From: a virus
Strand: one strand, 5' to 3'
Virus record (IMG/VR): IMGVR_UViG_3300030339_000003
Span: 62,001 to 126,000 of that record
Length of the DNA: 64,000 bases
Shown: positions 35,621 through 44,303 of the stretch, in pieces
Layout: every line of letters starts with the position of its first letter
Numbering within the stretch: position 1 is the stretch's first letter
The notes under the pieces: generated by a model
What the model was told of the DNA's origin: nothing
Databases searched by the model: none
What the model saw: only the letters and a program-made list of their open reading frames with translations
Translations under genes and position numbers: made by a program

Positions 35621-36031
35621 TTATGTTTTCTTTGATATTTGATTAAAGGTATCGGCAGCAGCTCGTTTAGATTTCTCTAAGGCAGCAGCTTCTGTTTCTT
35701 CTTGTGCTTTACGAAGATCATAGTTGATACGATCTTCGATACCAATGGACAACCCTTCAATCAATCCTGCTACAACTTCTGTAGGTAATTTCAAGTATAA
35801 TTCCAAAGGAATAATGTCTTGAAGTTTGTTTGCAGAATAGTGACGACCGACAGACACAATAGATAAGTCGTGGTCGTACACATGTTCAGCAGGATGGTAC
35901 TCAATGGAATCATGGGCTTTTGGTTCAAATGGATTCGTGTAACCCATTTTAATACGATAAAGCATCATGTCGTAAAACATAAGTTTATCGGGGGGAATAT
36001 CTTTTATCGATTTCCCCACCAAATTACCCAT
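35621..36031 (-). CDS. Unknown 136-residue protein
   Basis: Small protein with a Met/Tyr-rich N-terminus and a C-terminal charged Ala/Glu/Lys helix (KAQEETEAAALEKSKRAA), likely a short coiled coil. It is 23 bases downstream of the 588-residue gene, and a terminator follows, so it is the last gene of a transcript from 38534 to 35621. The ribosome site is weak; the start is uncertain. Role unknown. Confidence 0.65.
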   Translation of the reverse strand: MGNLVGKSIKDIPPDKLMFYDMMLYRIKMGYTNPFEPKAHDSIEYHPAEHVYDHDLSIVSVGRHYSANKLQDIIPLELYLKLPTEVVAGLIEGLSIGIEDRINYDLRKAQEETEAAALEKSKRAAADTFNQISKKT

Positions 36032-36054
36032 ATACTGCAGATAGACAGGATCGT

Positions 36055-37821
36055 CTATTCGAGTATCCTTGAAAGGGCTTCTTCCATTGCATTCTCTCCA
36101 ACCCTCGCTCGTCCAGTAAACGTCTGGCTGGTTAGGGTAAAAAAAGCATTGATGACGTTAATAGGTGTATAACCTAATTCTTCCATCCCTGCTGATTTAC
36201 CTGAACAGTTTTCACACGTGTAGTTGGACATGCCCACAAATGTCTTGGACATATAAGGGTAGTGGCGCACGATGGTATCAATGAGGTCAGCACCCATTTC
36301 CTGGTTTTCCAGAATGATGTCGATAAGACCTTTGTTGAACTCATCAGGCGGTGATTCGCTGCGACGAACGATGGTAACGTTTTGTTCTGGGTCGTTATCT
36401 GACATGGTGTGGTATTCAGACACGTAATGCAGATAGTCGGTACCCACCAGACCATTCAACAGTTCGTCACGACGTTCAACGAATTGCTGTTCGGTAATAC
36501 TGGTCTGTTGAATTTGGCTGATTTTTTCTTTGATGTGTTCGGCAAAGAATTCTTCTGCTTCAAACGATTCAGACAGTGTCGGTGCTTTCAACACAAACCA
36601 GCTGTTTTTCAGATGGTTATAAACCGGCTGAATGTCATGCTGATAATTAGTACCGCGTTGGAACGCAATTGATTCTTCACGGCTGTATTTACGACTGAAG
36701 TTAATCATGTTGCCATAAGCGGCAGCTTCTTCTTTCGTATCCAACCATTTGCGATTACGAACCAATACAGACGGGTCAACGACTTTTGTTCTAGTCCAGT
36801 CGCAGCTATCTTCACCTAAACACTGCAATTGGAAATTAACACCACGCGGATAAGCGTTATCCAGCAAAGCAGTAGCAATAGCTTGCATGTCAGTGATCAA
36901 AATAACGTCAGCCAATTCATCAAAATCATTGACATCTTTCATTGACGTACGAATGGTGCGATCTTTAATGAAATTCCAAATAACGCGAATAACAGCGATG
37001 TTAGATAATGCCGGAACGTTTTGCTGAACATGACGAACGTGACCAGTGACAGCTTTAGCGATATTGTTAATGAGATCAGCCAGATCAAGTTTGCCAGACT
37101 TCTTATAGCTAAGTGCAACATAAGAGTTACGCAGCAACAGATCGTACTGGTAAGCTTCGCCCGTAGAGTTTAACGAAGTACGGCGCATGAATTCAGACAA
37201 TGAAAAACGTTTATCGTCTTTAGCACGACTAGGGACTACACCATTAACATCGGCTGTAGCAATTTTGGTAGTACGTTGGTTTTGGTTGGAGATACCCTGT
37301 TCGTTAAGAATCGGGAACTGCACCATAACCGGGTCAAAGATGTTTTGAATGAACCCATACAGCGCCAAGAAGCGAGTATTGAGAACTTCCATATCAATGC
37401 CAGGATAATGTTGATCACAGTACTCAGTCCATTTGGCAACCGCTGCTTGACATTCAGAAACCGTGATATCCAATTTATCACGTTCTTTATCGCTCATGCT
37501 CAAATAACCCAAAGAAGCACGATAGAGCGTCCAGTCAGTAACTGTTTCATTCAAACGGTTATAGTTGTCTTTATTCAAACCGATGAATGTTTTAAAGAAC
37601 TCAACACCTTTACCGTTAGAATCGAAATCGCCTTTAGTGTCCGGCTTTGATGGAGTAGGGTCAGCCATCAATGTGGTTTCTGCTGTTTGAATATCAGCAA
37701 TCTTTACCAAAGGTCTTTCAGCTGCAGGCTGCACATTTGGTGGAGTGACCGGCGCAGCTGGCTGTTGTTCAGCTGAGTGATTAATATCAGTGGCGATTTG
37801 TTCCAGATCTTTATCGTTCAT
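36055..37821 (-). CDS. Unknown large protein with CxxC near the C-terminus
   Basis: 588 residues. A Pro/Ala/Gln-rich disordered N-terminus (1-60) precedes a mainly helical body. Near residue 545 NYTCENCSGKSAG has a CxxC that could bind metal but has no second pair visible nearby. No enzyme motif, membrane span or head-protease module. It starts ten bases after the 233-residue gene. It may be a structural or morphogenesis protein conserved in this phage group, but I do not recognise it. Confidence 0.7.
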   Translation of the reverse strand: MNDKDLEQIATDINHSAEQQPAAPVTPPNVQPAAERPLVKIADIQTAETTLMADPTPSKPDTKGDFDSNGKGVEFFKTFIGLNKDNYNRLNETVTDWTLYRASLGYLSMSDKERDKLDITVSECQAAVAKWTEYCDQHYPGIDMEVLNTRFLALYGFIQNIFDPVMVQFPILNEQGISNQNQRTTKIATADVNGVVPSRAKDDKRFSLSEFMRRTSLNSTGEAYQYDLLLRNSYVALSYKKSGKLDLADLINNIAKAVTGHVRHVQQNVPALSNIAVIRVIWNFIKDRTIRTSMKDVNDFDELADVILITDMQAIATALLDNAYPRGVNFQLQCLGEDSCDWTRTKVVDPSVLVRNRKWLDTKEEAAAYGNMINFSRKYSREESIAFQRGTNYQHDIQPVYNHLKNSWFVLKAPTLSESFEAEEFFAEHIKEKISQIQQTSITEQQFVERRDELLNGLVGTDYLHYVSEYHTMSDNDPEQNVTIVRRSESPPDEFNKGLIDIILENQEMGADLIDTIVRHYPYMSKTFVGMSNYTCENCSGKSAGMEELGYTPINVINAFFTLTSQTFTGRARVGENAMEEALSRILE

Positions 37822-37832
37822 TACACTTTACC

Positions 37833-38534
37833 TTATTGTGCTGGCTGGTTAACTTCGATTGGCGCGTCTTCTTCAGTAGCGTCAGAGCCGTATTCATCTG
37901 CTTCTGCAGCAGTAACTTCTTCACCAGTAACAGGCAAAGGAGTTGCATATTTAGGACGGATACGAGCCATACGTTCCATGGCGTAACCAAACACGGTTTG
38001 CTGATAGGTGGCGTCAGTTGCATTGTGCTCATGCATATAACCGTCGATCAGTTTACTGTGGTCATAGATAGCGGTCATGACTTCTTTTGCTATCATGTGC
38101 AGTTCTTGTGACTTGTCGGCTAAGTCAAACAACAATTCAGGCGGAACATCAGACAGCTTACCATCTTTGGTTAAGATCATGATGATGTCGGCGTTTTCAT
38201 TAAACAACACGCTAATGCGGTCGAAGTTTACAATCGCTGATGTTTGATGATCATCAGGTGTTACTTTACCTTCGGTCACGATACGTTCAAACACTTCAAC
38301 TGCACAACCGGTAGCCGCACTTACTTGGATGGTTTCACCAATCAAAGAATGCACATCGCTGATAGATGCCTGGCGACCAGTGATTTGCTGACCACGCATC
38401 AACAAATTAGTAACGTACTTACGATCAAATTGCTGAACCGGTTTACCCACGATTACTTTAGGCGCTTTGTTTTGACGTTTAGTACGATTTTTTAAATGTT
38501 TGGCCTGTGCTTTACTTGAATTATTTTTGGACAT
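37833..38534 (-). CDS. Unknown 233-residue protein with basic N-terminus
   Basis: Start taken at ATG 38534 (MSKNNSSKAQ); a longer in-frame start at 38603 would run into the divergent plus-strand gene at 38568. The first 35 residues are strongly basic (KHLKNRTKRQNKAPK), suggesting nucleic-acid contact; the C-terminus is acidic (about 210-233). The middle is helical without known motifs. First gene of the 38534-35621 transcript. Function unknown. Confidence 0.7.
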   Translation of the reverse strand: MSKNNSSKAQAKHLKNRTKRQNKAPKVIVGKPVQQFDRKYVTNLLMRGQQITGRQASISDVHSLIGETIQVSAATGCAVEVFERIVTEGKVTPDDHQTSAIVNFDRISVLFNENADIIMILTKDGKLSDVPPELLFDLADKSQELHMIAKEVMTAIYDHSKLIDGYMHEHNATDATYQQTVFGYAMERMARIRPKYATPLPVTGEEVTAAEADEYGSDATEEDAPIEVNQPAQ

Positions 38535-38567
38535 GTTATGACTCTCTTTATAGATTAAGGTATAATA

Positions 38568-39494
38568 ATGGAAACTGTTAATGACGCTACGGCGCATAAC
38601 CACGCGGTGGTTTTGAACTACATAGGTAACCTCTGGTTAGAATTCAGTTCCCAGGTACCTAGTGAACACATAGCGTTATATGAACGTGGTATCGCTACTG
38701 TTTTATTTGCTTACCCAGATTCACTGATGCCTTCTCAAATTATTGAACTGTTGAGCGACGAAACATTGGCGCCAGAAGATCGCGGCATGGCACTGCGTTA
38801 TGTTTTACTCGACCAGTTAGTTGATATAATCAATAAGATGGGCGTTACGTTAAATAAAGATTTTGTTGAAGTTAAACACTTAACAGAATTTTTAAATATG
38901 GCTGAGTTCTTTTACGTGTGCTCAGAAATAGAAGATGCTTACAATACAATCTTACCGTTGCTGTTAGCGTCTGATAACGCACCTAAATATCGTTTAATCG
39001 GTTGTTTGGGTAAAGCCTTCTTTTTTGAAAATGAAGACCCTGATGTTTCAGAATACGAATGTCTTATTGATGACGTAGCGGAGTCAACGTTAAAAGCGTT
39101 AGCCGATGCAATTACCCAAGAAGACACTTCGGACGTCCCACCTGATTCCGTTATACTTCGCTTGAAAGCCAACCAAGCAATTTATGGCGAAACACTGGCG
39201 TATCAGTACGTTAGAAAAGGTGGGTCTTTGTGTAATGCCTTAGAAACGTATTTGAGCTATTTCCGTCAACAACTTAATGCACTGTTAAATGAAGACGGGA
39301 TTGAATACACAGTTCAATACGGTAAAGACATTATTGCTTTACATCTCATTAGTGACCTTAATGATTCTCAAATTGTCGACAAACTGTTAACGTTCTTTGA
39401 CGGTCGTGTAGACAACATTGCTGCTGTATTCCAAATTGAGAAATTAGTTAAGACATTGGTGTTGGGACAGGATTCTACTGATGAACAAGATTGA
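38568..39494 (+). CDS. Unknown 308-residue acidic protein coupled to an RNAP subunit
   Basis: Helical, Leu/Asp/Glu-rich soluble protein without known motifs. AAGGT lies six bases before the ATG. Its 3' end overlaps the gp80-like RNAP gene by 14 bases, so the two are translationally coupled and probably work together, for example in loading or packaging of the virion polymerase. That role is inferred from coupling only. Confidence 0.7.
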   Translation: METVNDATAHNHAVVLNYIGNLWLEFSSQVPSEHIALYERGIATVLFAYPDSLMPSQIIELLSDETLAPEDRGMALRYVLLDQLVDIINKMGVTLNKDFVEVKHLTEFLNMAEFFYVCSEIEDAYNTILPLLLASDNAPKYRLIGCLGKAFFFENEDPDVSEYECLIDDVAESTLKALADAITQEDTSDVPPDSVILRLKANQAIYGETLAYQYVRKGGSLCNALETYLSYFRQQLNALLNEDGIEYTVQYGKDIIALHLISDLNDSQIVDKLLTFFDGRVDNIAAVFQIEKLVKTLVLGQDSTDEQD

Positions 39495-40776
39495 TTTCTT
39501 AAAAGCATCATTTGCTAATCGCGCTTACAATAATAAGGAATACATGGTATCCCTTATTACGATTGGTTTTGATGACCCGGAAAATAAAGCAATCCTCTCA
39601 CCTCTTCCTTATTGTGTATGGATTGAAGACAACAAGTATCATTTCAACGATGAGAACAAAGTAGAACACATCTTAGAAGGTTCTGTCACTGAACCTGTCT
39701 TTATGATGGATACCTTGTTATCGTTGCCTCATGAATTCCATCCGGTATTAGATGCGGATACTGAAACAACTTTTGGTATCTTCCTCTTTAACGTGGTGTT
39801 GTTCTATGAAACTGTAGGCAAACTGATTCCTTATTTAAATAAAGAATTAACTAAGGATAATATCAAGCCTTGGATTTCTGAATTAATGTGTGATGAATTA
39901 CCAGGCATACCTATTCCAGAAGGTAAGGCGGGTATTAAGAAAGTCTTGCAGATATCGCGTAACGCTAACTATCTTGAAGGCATATTGGTTCATATCGTCA
40001 AGTGTGGTTCTCAAGACTCATTAACAATCAGTCCGGCTATTCTTAAACGTAAAGCGGAATTGATTAAAGAACACAAAGATCATTTGACCGACCCTATTGT
40101 ATTCAACAACATTGTTGAAGAACTCGTTAATATGGACATGGAAATTCAAAAGAAAGGCGCATCTAATACTTTCTATATTTCCAAAGACTATATCAGTAAC
40201 TGCCGTAAACGTATGTTCATGGTGTTTGGTATCGAGTTCAATAGCGAAACAGGCCAATGGGTTCCTTTATTAGATCCACTGACTGAAGGCTGGGATCCTA
40301 ATCTCTTAACTGATTACATCAACACCACTATCGAAGGTTCTTATAACCGCGGTAAAGCAACAGGTGAAGGTGGTGCTCGCGTTAAAGATATTCTGCGTGT
40401 TATGGGTTCGAGTCATGTGTCAGAAGAAGACTGTGGGTCTATTGTCACAGAACAAATCGATATCCGCGAATACAACCGTAGTCAATGGGTGGGTGCGTTT
40501 ATATTGTTGGCCAATAAGCCTACGTTGTTGACTAATGAACTCAGCAAGAAACTGCTAGGTAAAACAGTAGATGTACGTGTACCGCAGTTCTGCTTAACAA
40601 CTGATGGTAACTACTGTAAGATTTGTTTAGGTTCCGGGTTAGGCAAGTACTCTACTCGTTTAGCATCTGACACGGTTAAGGTACCAACCACGTTCATGTT
40701 AACGAGAATGAAAGCGAGTCACATATCAGGTAGTAGTAACGCCAAAATGAATCTTGAATATGTGTTTAGAACATAA
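39481..40776 (+). CDS. Virion RNA polymerase beta' C-terminal subunit (phiKZ gp80-like)
   Basis: 431 residues. The C-terminal third has the signs of beta': SHVSEEDCGS (compare the EDCG motif before the zinc region in bacterial beta'), the LLGKTVDVRVP segment, CKICLGSGLG with paired Cys, and TFMLTRMKASHISG in place of the QSIGEPGTQLT(M)RTFH bridge region. It resembles the shorter beta' C subunit of the phiKZ virion RNAP, which is packaged in the head and transcribes early genes. A second, longer beta' C subunit is at 46815, so both polymerases are represented. AGGA precedes the ATG. Confidence 0.75.
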   Translation: MNKIDFLKASFANRAYNNKEYMVSLITIGFDDPENKAILSPLPYCVWIEDNKYHFNDENKVEHILEGSVTEPVFMMDTLLSLPHEFHPVLDADTETTFGIFLFNVVLFYETVGKLIPYLNKELTKDNIKPWISELMCDELPGIPIPEGKAGIKKVLQISRNANYLEGILVHIVKCGSQDSLTISPAILKRKAELIKEHKDHLTDPIVFNNIVEELVNMDMEIQKKGASNTFYISKDYISNCRKRMFMVFGIEFNSETGQWVPLLDPLTEGWDPNLLTDYINTTIEGSYNRGKATGEGGARVKDILRVMGSSHVSEEDCGSIVTEQIDIREYNRSQWVGAFILLANKPTLLTNELSKKLLGKTVDVRVPQFCLTTDGNYCKICLGSGLGKYSTRLASDTVKVPTTFMLTRMKASHISGSSNAKMNLEYVFRT

Positions 40777-40785
40777 AAAATAAAC

Positions 40786-40797
40786 AGCATTAATGCT
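40786..40797 (+). terminator. Small palindrome followed by T run
   Basis: AGCATTAATGCT followed by TTTT in the 38-base gap between the gp80-like gene and the inner-body gene. At most a weak attenuator; the stem is five pairs. Confidence 0.3.
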
Positions 40798-40814
40798 TTT
40801 ATAGGAATCTTTAA

Positions 40815-41666
40815 ATGAGTGATACCGAACTTATTAGTACGGGCAGTATGGATTACGTATCAGGAACTGAATCCTACGCTATGCGTTATTTCCAAGGCGT
40901 ACTGTTCAGTAATGGCATTATTAAATTATCCGATGTAAACGGCATGGAAGGATTGTTCAGTTCCGCTGCTGCCAAAATCAAACAATTTATTAGTTGGATT
41001 TATAAACAACTTAAATCTTTATGGAATATTTTCTTCGGTCCCAGAGCAACCGTTAAAGTAACTGGAGCCGATGCAGTAAACATGTGGGATACAAAGTTTA
41101 CTCTAAAAGAAGGGGCAGCAGAAAAATTAAGCGGTCTACTTAAAGTTGAACATACTAAACTTGAATCTGCATTGGCGCGTTATTTTTCTAAACAAACCGA
41201 ATGGAAAATTAACGTACTTAAATTAGGTGAAGAAATAGGGTTTAATCATTTAAAAGTTGATAAGGATGAGTTGGCTGCCAAATATTGGGAGTCTATCAGT
41301 AAAAGAATGCAAATCAATATTGAAAATATTGAAAAGTCTTCTACCTTACGAGGTTTCGTTAATAATTTTAATGATCATATCACGCTTACGGAAAACTTGT
41401 TTAAAAACATCATGCTGCACGCTCCAGGATACATTGATGATTTTAAGAATAACGAGTTTGCCGAATCTGATAAAGTAGAACAATCTGTTTTAAACGATTC
41501 AGAACGTATTAAAACTGAAGAGCTTTATAACAAGTTCGTGGCTTTGATGATAAGTGGTAACAACTTACGATTAGCAGTCATGAAAGATCTTAACCACTCG
41601 CTTAGTATGTTGGATCAACAAATAATGGCTTTCAACAGACGCGATTACTTTGTAACAAAAAAATAA
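40815..41666 (+). CDS. Inner-body-type virion protein beside the virion RNAP gene
   Basis: 283 residues, the cleanest copy of the family module: GTE at 17-19, SYAMRYFQGVLFSNG, GMEGLF at 43-48, then FISWIYKQLKSLWNIFFG and a Lys-rich helical body. It matches the minus-strand paralogue at 16179 residue by residue in this region (ESY, RY, G, SNG/GSG, G-X-E). It is on the opposite strand and 20 kb from the main cluster, downstream of the virion RNAP subunit, which raises the idea that it travels with that polymerase in the head. AGGA precedes the ATG; a terminator follows. Confidence 0.75.
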   Translation: MSDTELISTGSMDYVSGTESYAMRYFQGVLFSNGIIKLSDVNGMEGLFSSAAAKIKQFISWIYKQLKSLWNIFFGPRATVKVTGADAVNMWDTKFTLKEGAAEKLSGLLKVEHTKLESALARYFSKQTEWKINVLKLGEEIGFNHLKVDKDELAAKYWESISKRMQINIENIEKSSTLRGFVNNFNDHITLTENLFKNIMLHAPGYIDDFKNNEFAESDKVEQSVLNDSERIKTEELYNKFVALMISGNNLRLAVMKDLNHSLSMLDQQIMAFNRRDYFVTKK

Positions 41667-41677
41667 ATAAATTATAC

Positions 41678-41709
41678 TAACTACTACTCCCGCAAGGGAG
41701 TAGTAGTTA
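41678..41709. terminator. Bidirectional hairpin between convergent genes
   Basis: Perfect 14-bp stem with GCAA loop, 11 bases after the inner-body gene and 17 bases from the stop at 41727; nearly identical to 8851-8882. Confidence 0.85.
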
Positions 41710-41726
41710 AGTTATATGAATGCAAG

Positions 41727-41903
41727 TTATTTTTGAGATGTACGTAAATGGACATCTTCAGCTTTAATTTCTGGGCGCGCTCGTTGTTCCATTGGGATGT
41801 AACGATAACCAATAGTGCCATCTTCACGAGTATATTTTTCATGAGTACGGAACTGCTGTGTAAAAACAAACTCTTTCTTCATCGTCAATTTACTTAAAGA
41901 CAT
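41727..41903 (-). CDS. Unknown 58-residue basic protein
   Basis: ATG at 41903 with AAGGAA upstream; the frame reads MSLSKLTMKKEFVF and ends LRTSQK. It is charged, with the central segment YTREDGTIGYRYIPMEQR. It is the last gene of the small-gene cassette, nine bases after the 124-residue gene, and is followed by the bidirectional terminator. Good ribosome site, tight spacing and terminator support a real gene. Function unknown. Confidence 0.65.
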   Translation of the reverse strand: MSLSKLTMKKEFVFTQQFRTHEKYTREDGTIGYRYIPMEQRARPEIKAEDVHLRTSQK

Positions 41904-41912
41904 TACAATTCC

Positions 41913-42287
41913 TTAGTGTTTACACGTGTAAATATAGGCGTCATTTTCTTTATCAAAAGAAACACTGAAATCTGGATGACGTTGGATAACGCGGAGAGCC
42001 ACGTGGCCTTGGAAAGGTATTACTGACGGGCTTTCGGGAATGATTAATTTTGAAACCAATTCTTTTTCAACAATAACTTGATTTAACATTACCGTACTAT
42101 GATCGACATGACGTTCACTGTGTAAAGTGAATTTAAAAGTATGATTGCGAATAGAATGATGGGTTGATTTTTCTTCCCAAGTTGCATTCTTTGCTTCTTC
42201 AACAATTAATTCAATGACACTATTAATTAAGTTGCTAAAGATTAAATGTTTGGGAGGAACTTCAAAAGCTTTCATTGGCTCTACCAT
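41913..42287 (-). CDS. Unknown small cassette protein (124 residues)
   Basis: Soluble alpha/beta protein with no known motif. Its ATG overlaps the previous stop by seven bases (an internal ATG at 42275 is an alternative start). Like its neighbours it has an N-terminal helical half and a C-terminal strand-rich half ending in an aromatic segment (YIYTCKH). Part of a ten-gene cassette of small phage proteins, a typical place for host-takeover or anti-defence factors. Confidence 0.65.
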   Translation of the reverse strand: MVEPMKAFEVPPKHLIFSNLINSVIELIVEEAKNATWEEKSTHHSIRNHTFKFTLHSERHVDHSTVMLNQVIVEKELVSKLIIPESPSVIPFQGHVALRVIQRHPDFSVSFDKENDAYIYTCKH

Positions 42288-42709
42288 ACCCAGTAGTATC
42301 CTTTTTCATTACATTTGATTAATGTGTTAGTTAAACCGGAACGAGAATAAGCTGCATTAAAGATAAAGTCTTTAACATAATCTTTATTACGATCAAAATG
42401 TTTAGAATTGACTTTGATTGTTTGACAACATACTTCTCGCCCAAAATGATGGTCGTATTCTTTCCACACGTAAGCAGTAATTTCAATACGAGGGCTTATA
42501 ACATAAAGATGAGTTAACACCTTTCCGTTCGTAAGTTCACCAGGCGATTGTCTATAACGTAGATAATTACTTAAAGCAATTTCATAAATCTGTTGAGTAA
42601 TTTCTATTTCGACGTTACACTTTAATATTTCATTAAAATCGGCAACAGTCAATGCCGCTGTTGCTGGGTCATAAATAGTTGTTATATCGGGTAAAATGTT
42701 TTTAGACAT
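42281..42709 (-). CDS. Small cassette protein, paralogue of the gene at 42715
   Basis: 142 residues. The C-terminal half, with ITAYVWKEYDHHFGREVCC and ending GYYWVW, lines up with that of the upstream neighbour (LTCHVWKSLTADEVCC, ending GIYLTW): VWK, EVCC and the final aromatic-x-W are shared at equal spacing. This is a tandem duplication. The paired Cys in EVCC may be structural or bind metal. No database family recognised. Five bases separate it from its paralogue. Confidence 0.65.
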   Translation of the reverse strand: MSKNILPDITTIYDPATAALTVADFNEILKCNVEIEITQQIYEIALSNYLRYRQSPGELTNGKVLTHLYVISPRIEITAYVWKEYDHHFGREVCCQTIKVNSKHFDRNKDYVKDFIFNAAYSRSGLTNTLIKCNEKGYYWVW

Positions 42710-42714
42710 ATCGA

Positions 42715-43032
42715 TTACCAGGTTAAATAGATACCATTATGATCACTACGTACAGTAACCCCTTTAAACTGATTCAAACACATCATAATGAATTCGTTTA
42801 AATAGTTGATACCATCGCCTCCCTTATTAGGAGAGGCTGTGATACCGCAACACACTTCGTCTGCCGTCAATGATTTCCATACATGACACGTCAAGCCAAC
42901 ATTACCCACTTGATATGTCTCAATAACGGAATCTTTACCTTTTTTACGTTCTAATGTTGCAACGCTGGGATATTCTTTTAACATGGAATAGTAAAGCTGA
43001 ATCATTGTGGATGTAACGCTTTTGTCTCCCAT
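42715..43032 (-). CDS. Small cassette protein, paralogue of the gene at 42281
   Basis: 105 residues from ATG 43032 (MGDKSVTST), chosen because it follows the upstream stop by two bases and has GGGATT before it; a longer frame to 43104 would overlap the upstream gene heavily. Shares VWK, EVCC and a C-terminal aromatic-x-W with the next gene. Unknown function; member of the same tandem pair. Confidence 0.6.
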   Translation of the reverse strand: MGDKSVTSTMIQLYYSMLKEYPSVATLERKKGKDSVIETYQVGNVGLTCHVWKSLTADEVCCGITASPNKGGDGINYLNEFIMMCLNQFKGVTVRSDHNGIYLTW

Positions 43033-43033
43033 G

Positions 43034-43378
43034 TTAATCCCACAACTTAATAAAGAGTTTGTTTTCAGTAATGATGGCGATTTCATAATAAGGCTTACTG
43101 ACACGCGCTAATGAACTCAACGTTGCCATATAAGTTTTGCCATCTTCTACATCATCAAACATGGCATCAATAGTCGCTATTTCATTTTCTAAATAACGTT
43201 CTTCCATACCAAAATAACATTGCGGGATAGTGTAATTGTCTACTACTACCTTACGGACATCTCGATTAAATCCGTTACCCGTAATTACAGAATCAATACG
43301 ATTTAACAAAAGCTCAAATAAGGCGTTTGATTGTTCGCCCGTAATATCTTCTGGGAAATCATACTTAACAATTTCCAT
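43034..43378 (-). CDS. Small cassette protein, likely paralogue of the gene at 43378-43800
   Basis: 114 residues from ATG 43378 (MEIVKYDFPED), which shares bases with the preceding stop as TAATG; a start at 43444 is possible. The N-terminus lines up with the upstream protein (MEKIYSDVLRIPEG) and the C-terminal halves share helix and strand order, suggesting a second tandem duplicate pair. Acidic, soluble, no known motif. Confidence 0.6.
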   Translation of the reverse strand: MEIVKYDFPEDITGEQSNALFELLLNRIDSVITGNGFNRDVRKVVVDNYTIPQCYFGMEERYLENEIATIDAMFDDVEDGKTYMATLSSLARVSKPYYEIAIITENKLFIKLWD

Positions 43379-43800
43379 TACTTGCTTAGGAACGATTTCA
43401 GTAACCACTTTTTCGTTGTCAGTGTTTTTAGTTCTATTTTCCATATTGGGAAACTCGCCAGTACGTTGATAGTTGCACGATTAAGTTCTAAGAATTCTTT
43501 AATAAATGAACGCGAACCTATTTCAAATTCATTAACGAAATCTAAGTAACTGGTTGATTGATAGTTCAACATTGACGACCAAGATTCTTCACCTAAGAAT
43601 CTGTTCGCGAACTGTTGTTGTATAACCAAAGAATTCTTAGTTATGTGAGTATCCAACTGTTCAAAGAAGTAATCGTCATCAAATGTTGCTGCACATTCCC
43701 CACGCAATATACTGACCTGCAATACATCACAAGCAAAATTAGTGACATCGTCAGTATAACCTTCAGGAATGCGTAATACATCACTGTATATTTTTTCCAC
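43378..43800 (-). CDS. Small cassette protein (140 residues), GTG start
   Basis: The reading frame starts with GTG at 43800, 20 bases inside the upstream gene, with a weak GGCG site. It is acidic and Phe/Glu/Leu-rich and ends in a Lys-rich tail (TTKKWLLKSFLSK) that could touch nucleic acid or membrane. Probable paralogue of the gene downstream. Function unknown. Confidence 0.6.
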   Translation of the reverse strand: MEKIYSDVLRIPEGYTDDVTNFACDVLQVSILRGECAATFDDDYFFEQLDTHITKNSLVIQQQFANRFLGEESWSSMLNYQSTSYLDFVNEFEIGSRSFIKEFLELNRATINVLASFPIWKIELKTLTTKKWLLKSFLSK

Positions 43801-44203
43801 TTGACGCCTTAGTAATTTTAATTTTACCGCTGAGGGTTAATGTTACGTAAGTTCCGGTCAAGTACTTAACACGTATGTTAAAAGCTTGATCTTTATTAAG
43901 TGTTTCAAAATGGTCATTGATGTCGTGTTTTAAATGCACACGGCGAACTTCTGTCGACCAAAACAAAGGACACTGTTCTTCAATAACAAATTGAGCACGG
44001 AAGCTGACGAATTCTTCCCCAGAGAAAATAATATCAACAACGGGATCATTAGATATTCTTAACGAACCATTATAATGAGGATTAACTTTATAATATTTGA
44101 AATGATCTTTAACGATGGAATGAACGACATCGATCTTATTTAATCCAATTGTGCGATAATGATCGGCGTAATGATTACGTAATACACGTTTTGTTTTAAA
44201 CAT
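43781..44203 (-). CDS. Unknown small cassette protein (140 residues)
   Basis: Two adjacent ATGs at 44206 and 44203 follow AAAAGGGG; the second has better spacing. It is His/Tyr/Lys-rich with a basic N-terminus (FKTKRVLRNHYADHYR) and basic C-terminus. It heads the distal half of the cassette, directly behind a TATATTAC promoter-like element at 44244-44254 and the terminator at 44271-44298, so it is likely transcribed early. No known family. Confidence 0.65.
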   Translation of the reverse strand: MFKTKRVLRNHYADHYRTIGLNKIDVVHSIVKDHFKYYKVNPHYNGSLRISNDPVVDIIFSGEEFVSFRAQFVIEEQCPLFWSTEVRRVHLKHDINDHFETLNKDQAFNIRVKYLTGTYVTLTLSGKIKITKASSGKNIQ

Positions 44204-44243
44204 CATAACCCCTTTTAAAAAATAAATAGTTATCAATACTAAT

Positions 44244-44254
44244 AAGTAATATAG
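44244..44254 (-). promoter_or_regulatory. phiKZ early-type promoter-like element
   Basis: Minus strand CTATATTACTT, containing the full TATATTAC word known from phiKZ early promoters, about 40 bases before the start at 44203. Confidence 0.5.
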
Positions 44255-44270
44255 TGTTAAAATATAATAA

Positions 44271-44298
44271 CTTACTAACTGGTTGCCCAGTTAGTAAG
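44271..44298 (-). terminator. Hairpin terminator
   Basis: Perfect 12-bp stem with TTGC loop (GCAA in RNA), 5 bases after the stop at 44304. It splits the small-gene cassette into two transcripts. Confidence 0.8.
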
Positions 44299-44303
44299 GA
44301 GTG

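Noticed and set aside
38535-38603. Longer start (38603) for the 233-residue protein
   Set aside because: It would overlap the divergent gene at 38568 and its ribosome site; ATG 38534 gives a sensible basic N-terminus.
41684-41869. 61-codon minus-strand frame overlapping the terminator at 41678-41709
   Set aside because: It conflicts with the 58-residue gene at 41727-41903 in another frame, which has a good ribosome site; this one reads through the terminator stem.
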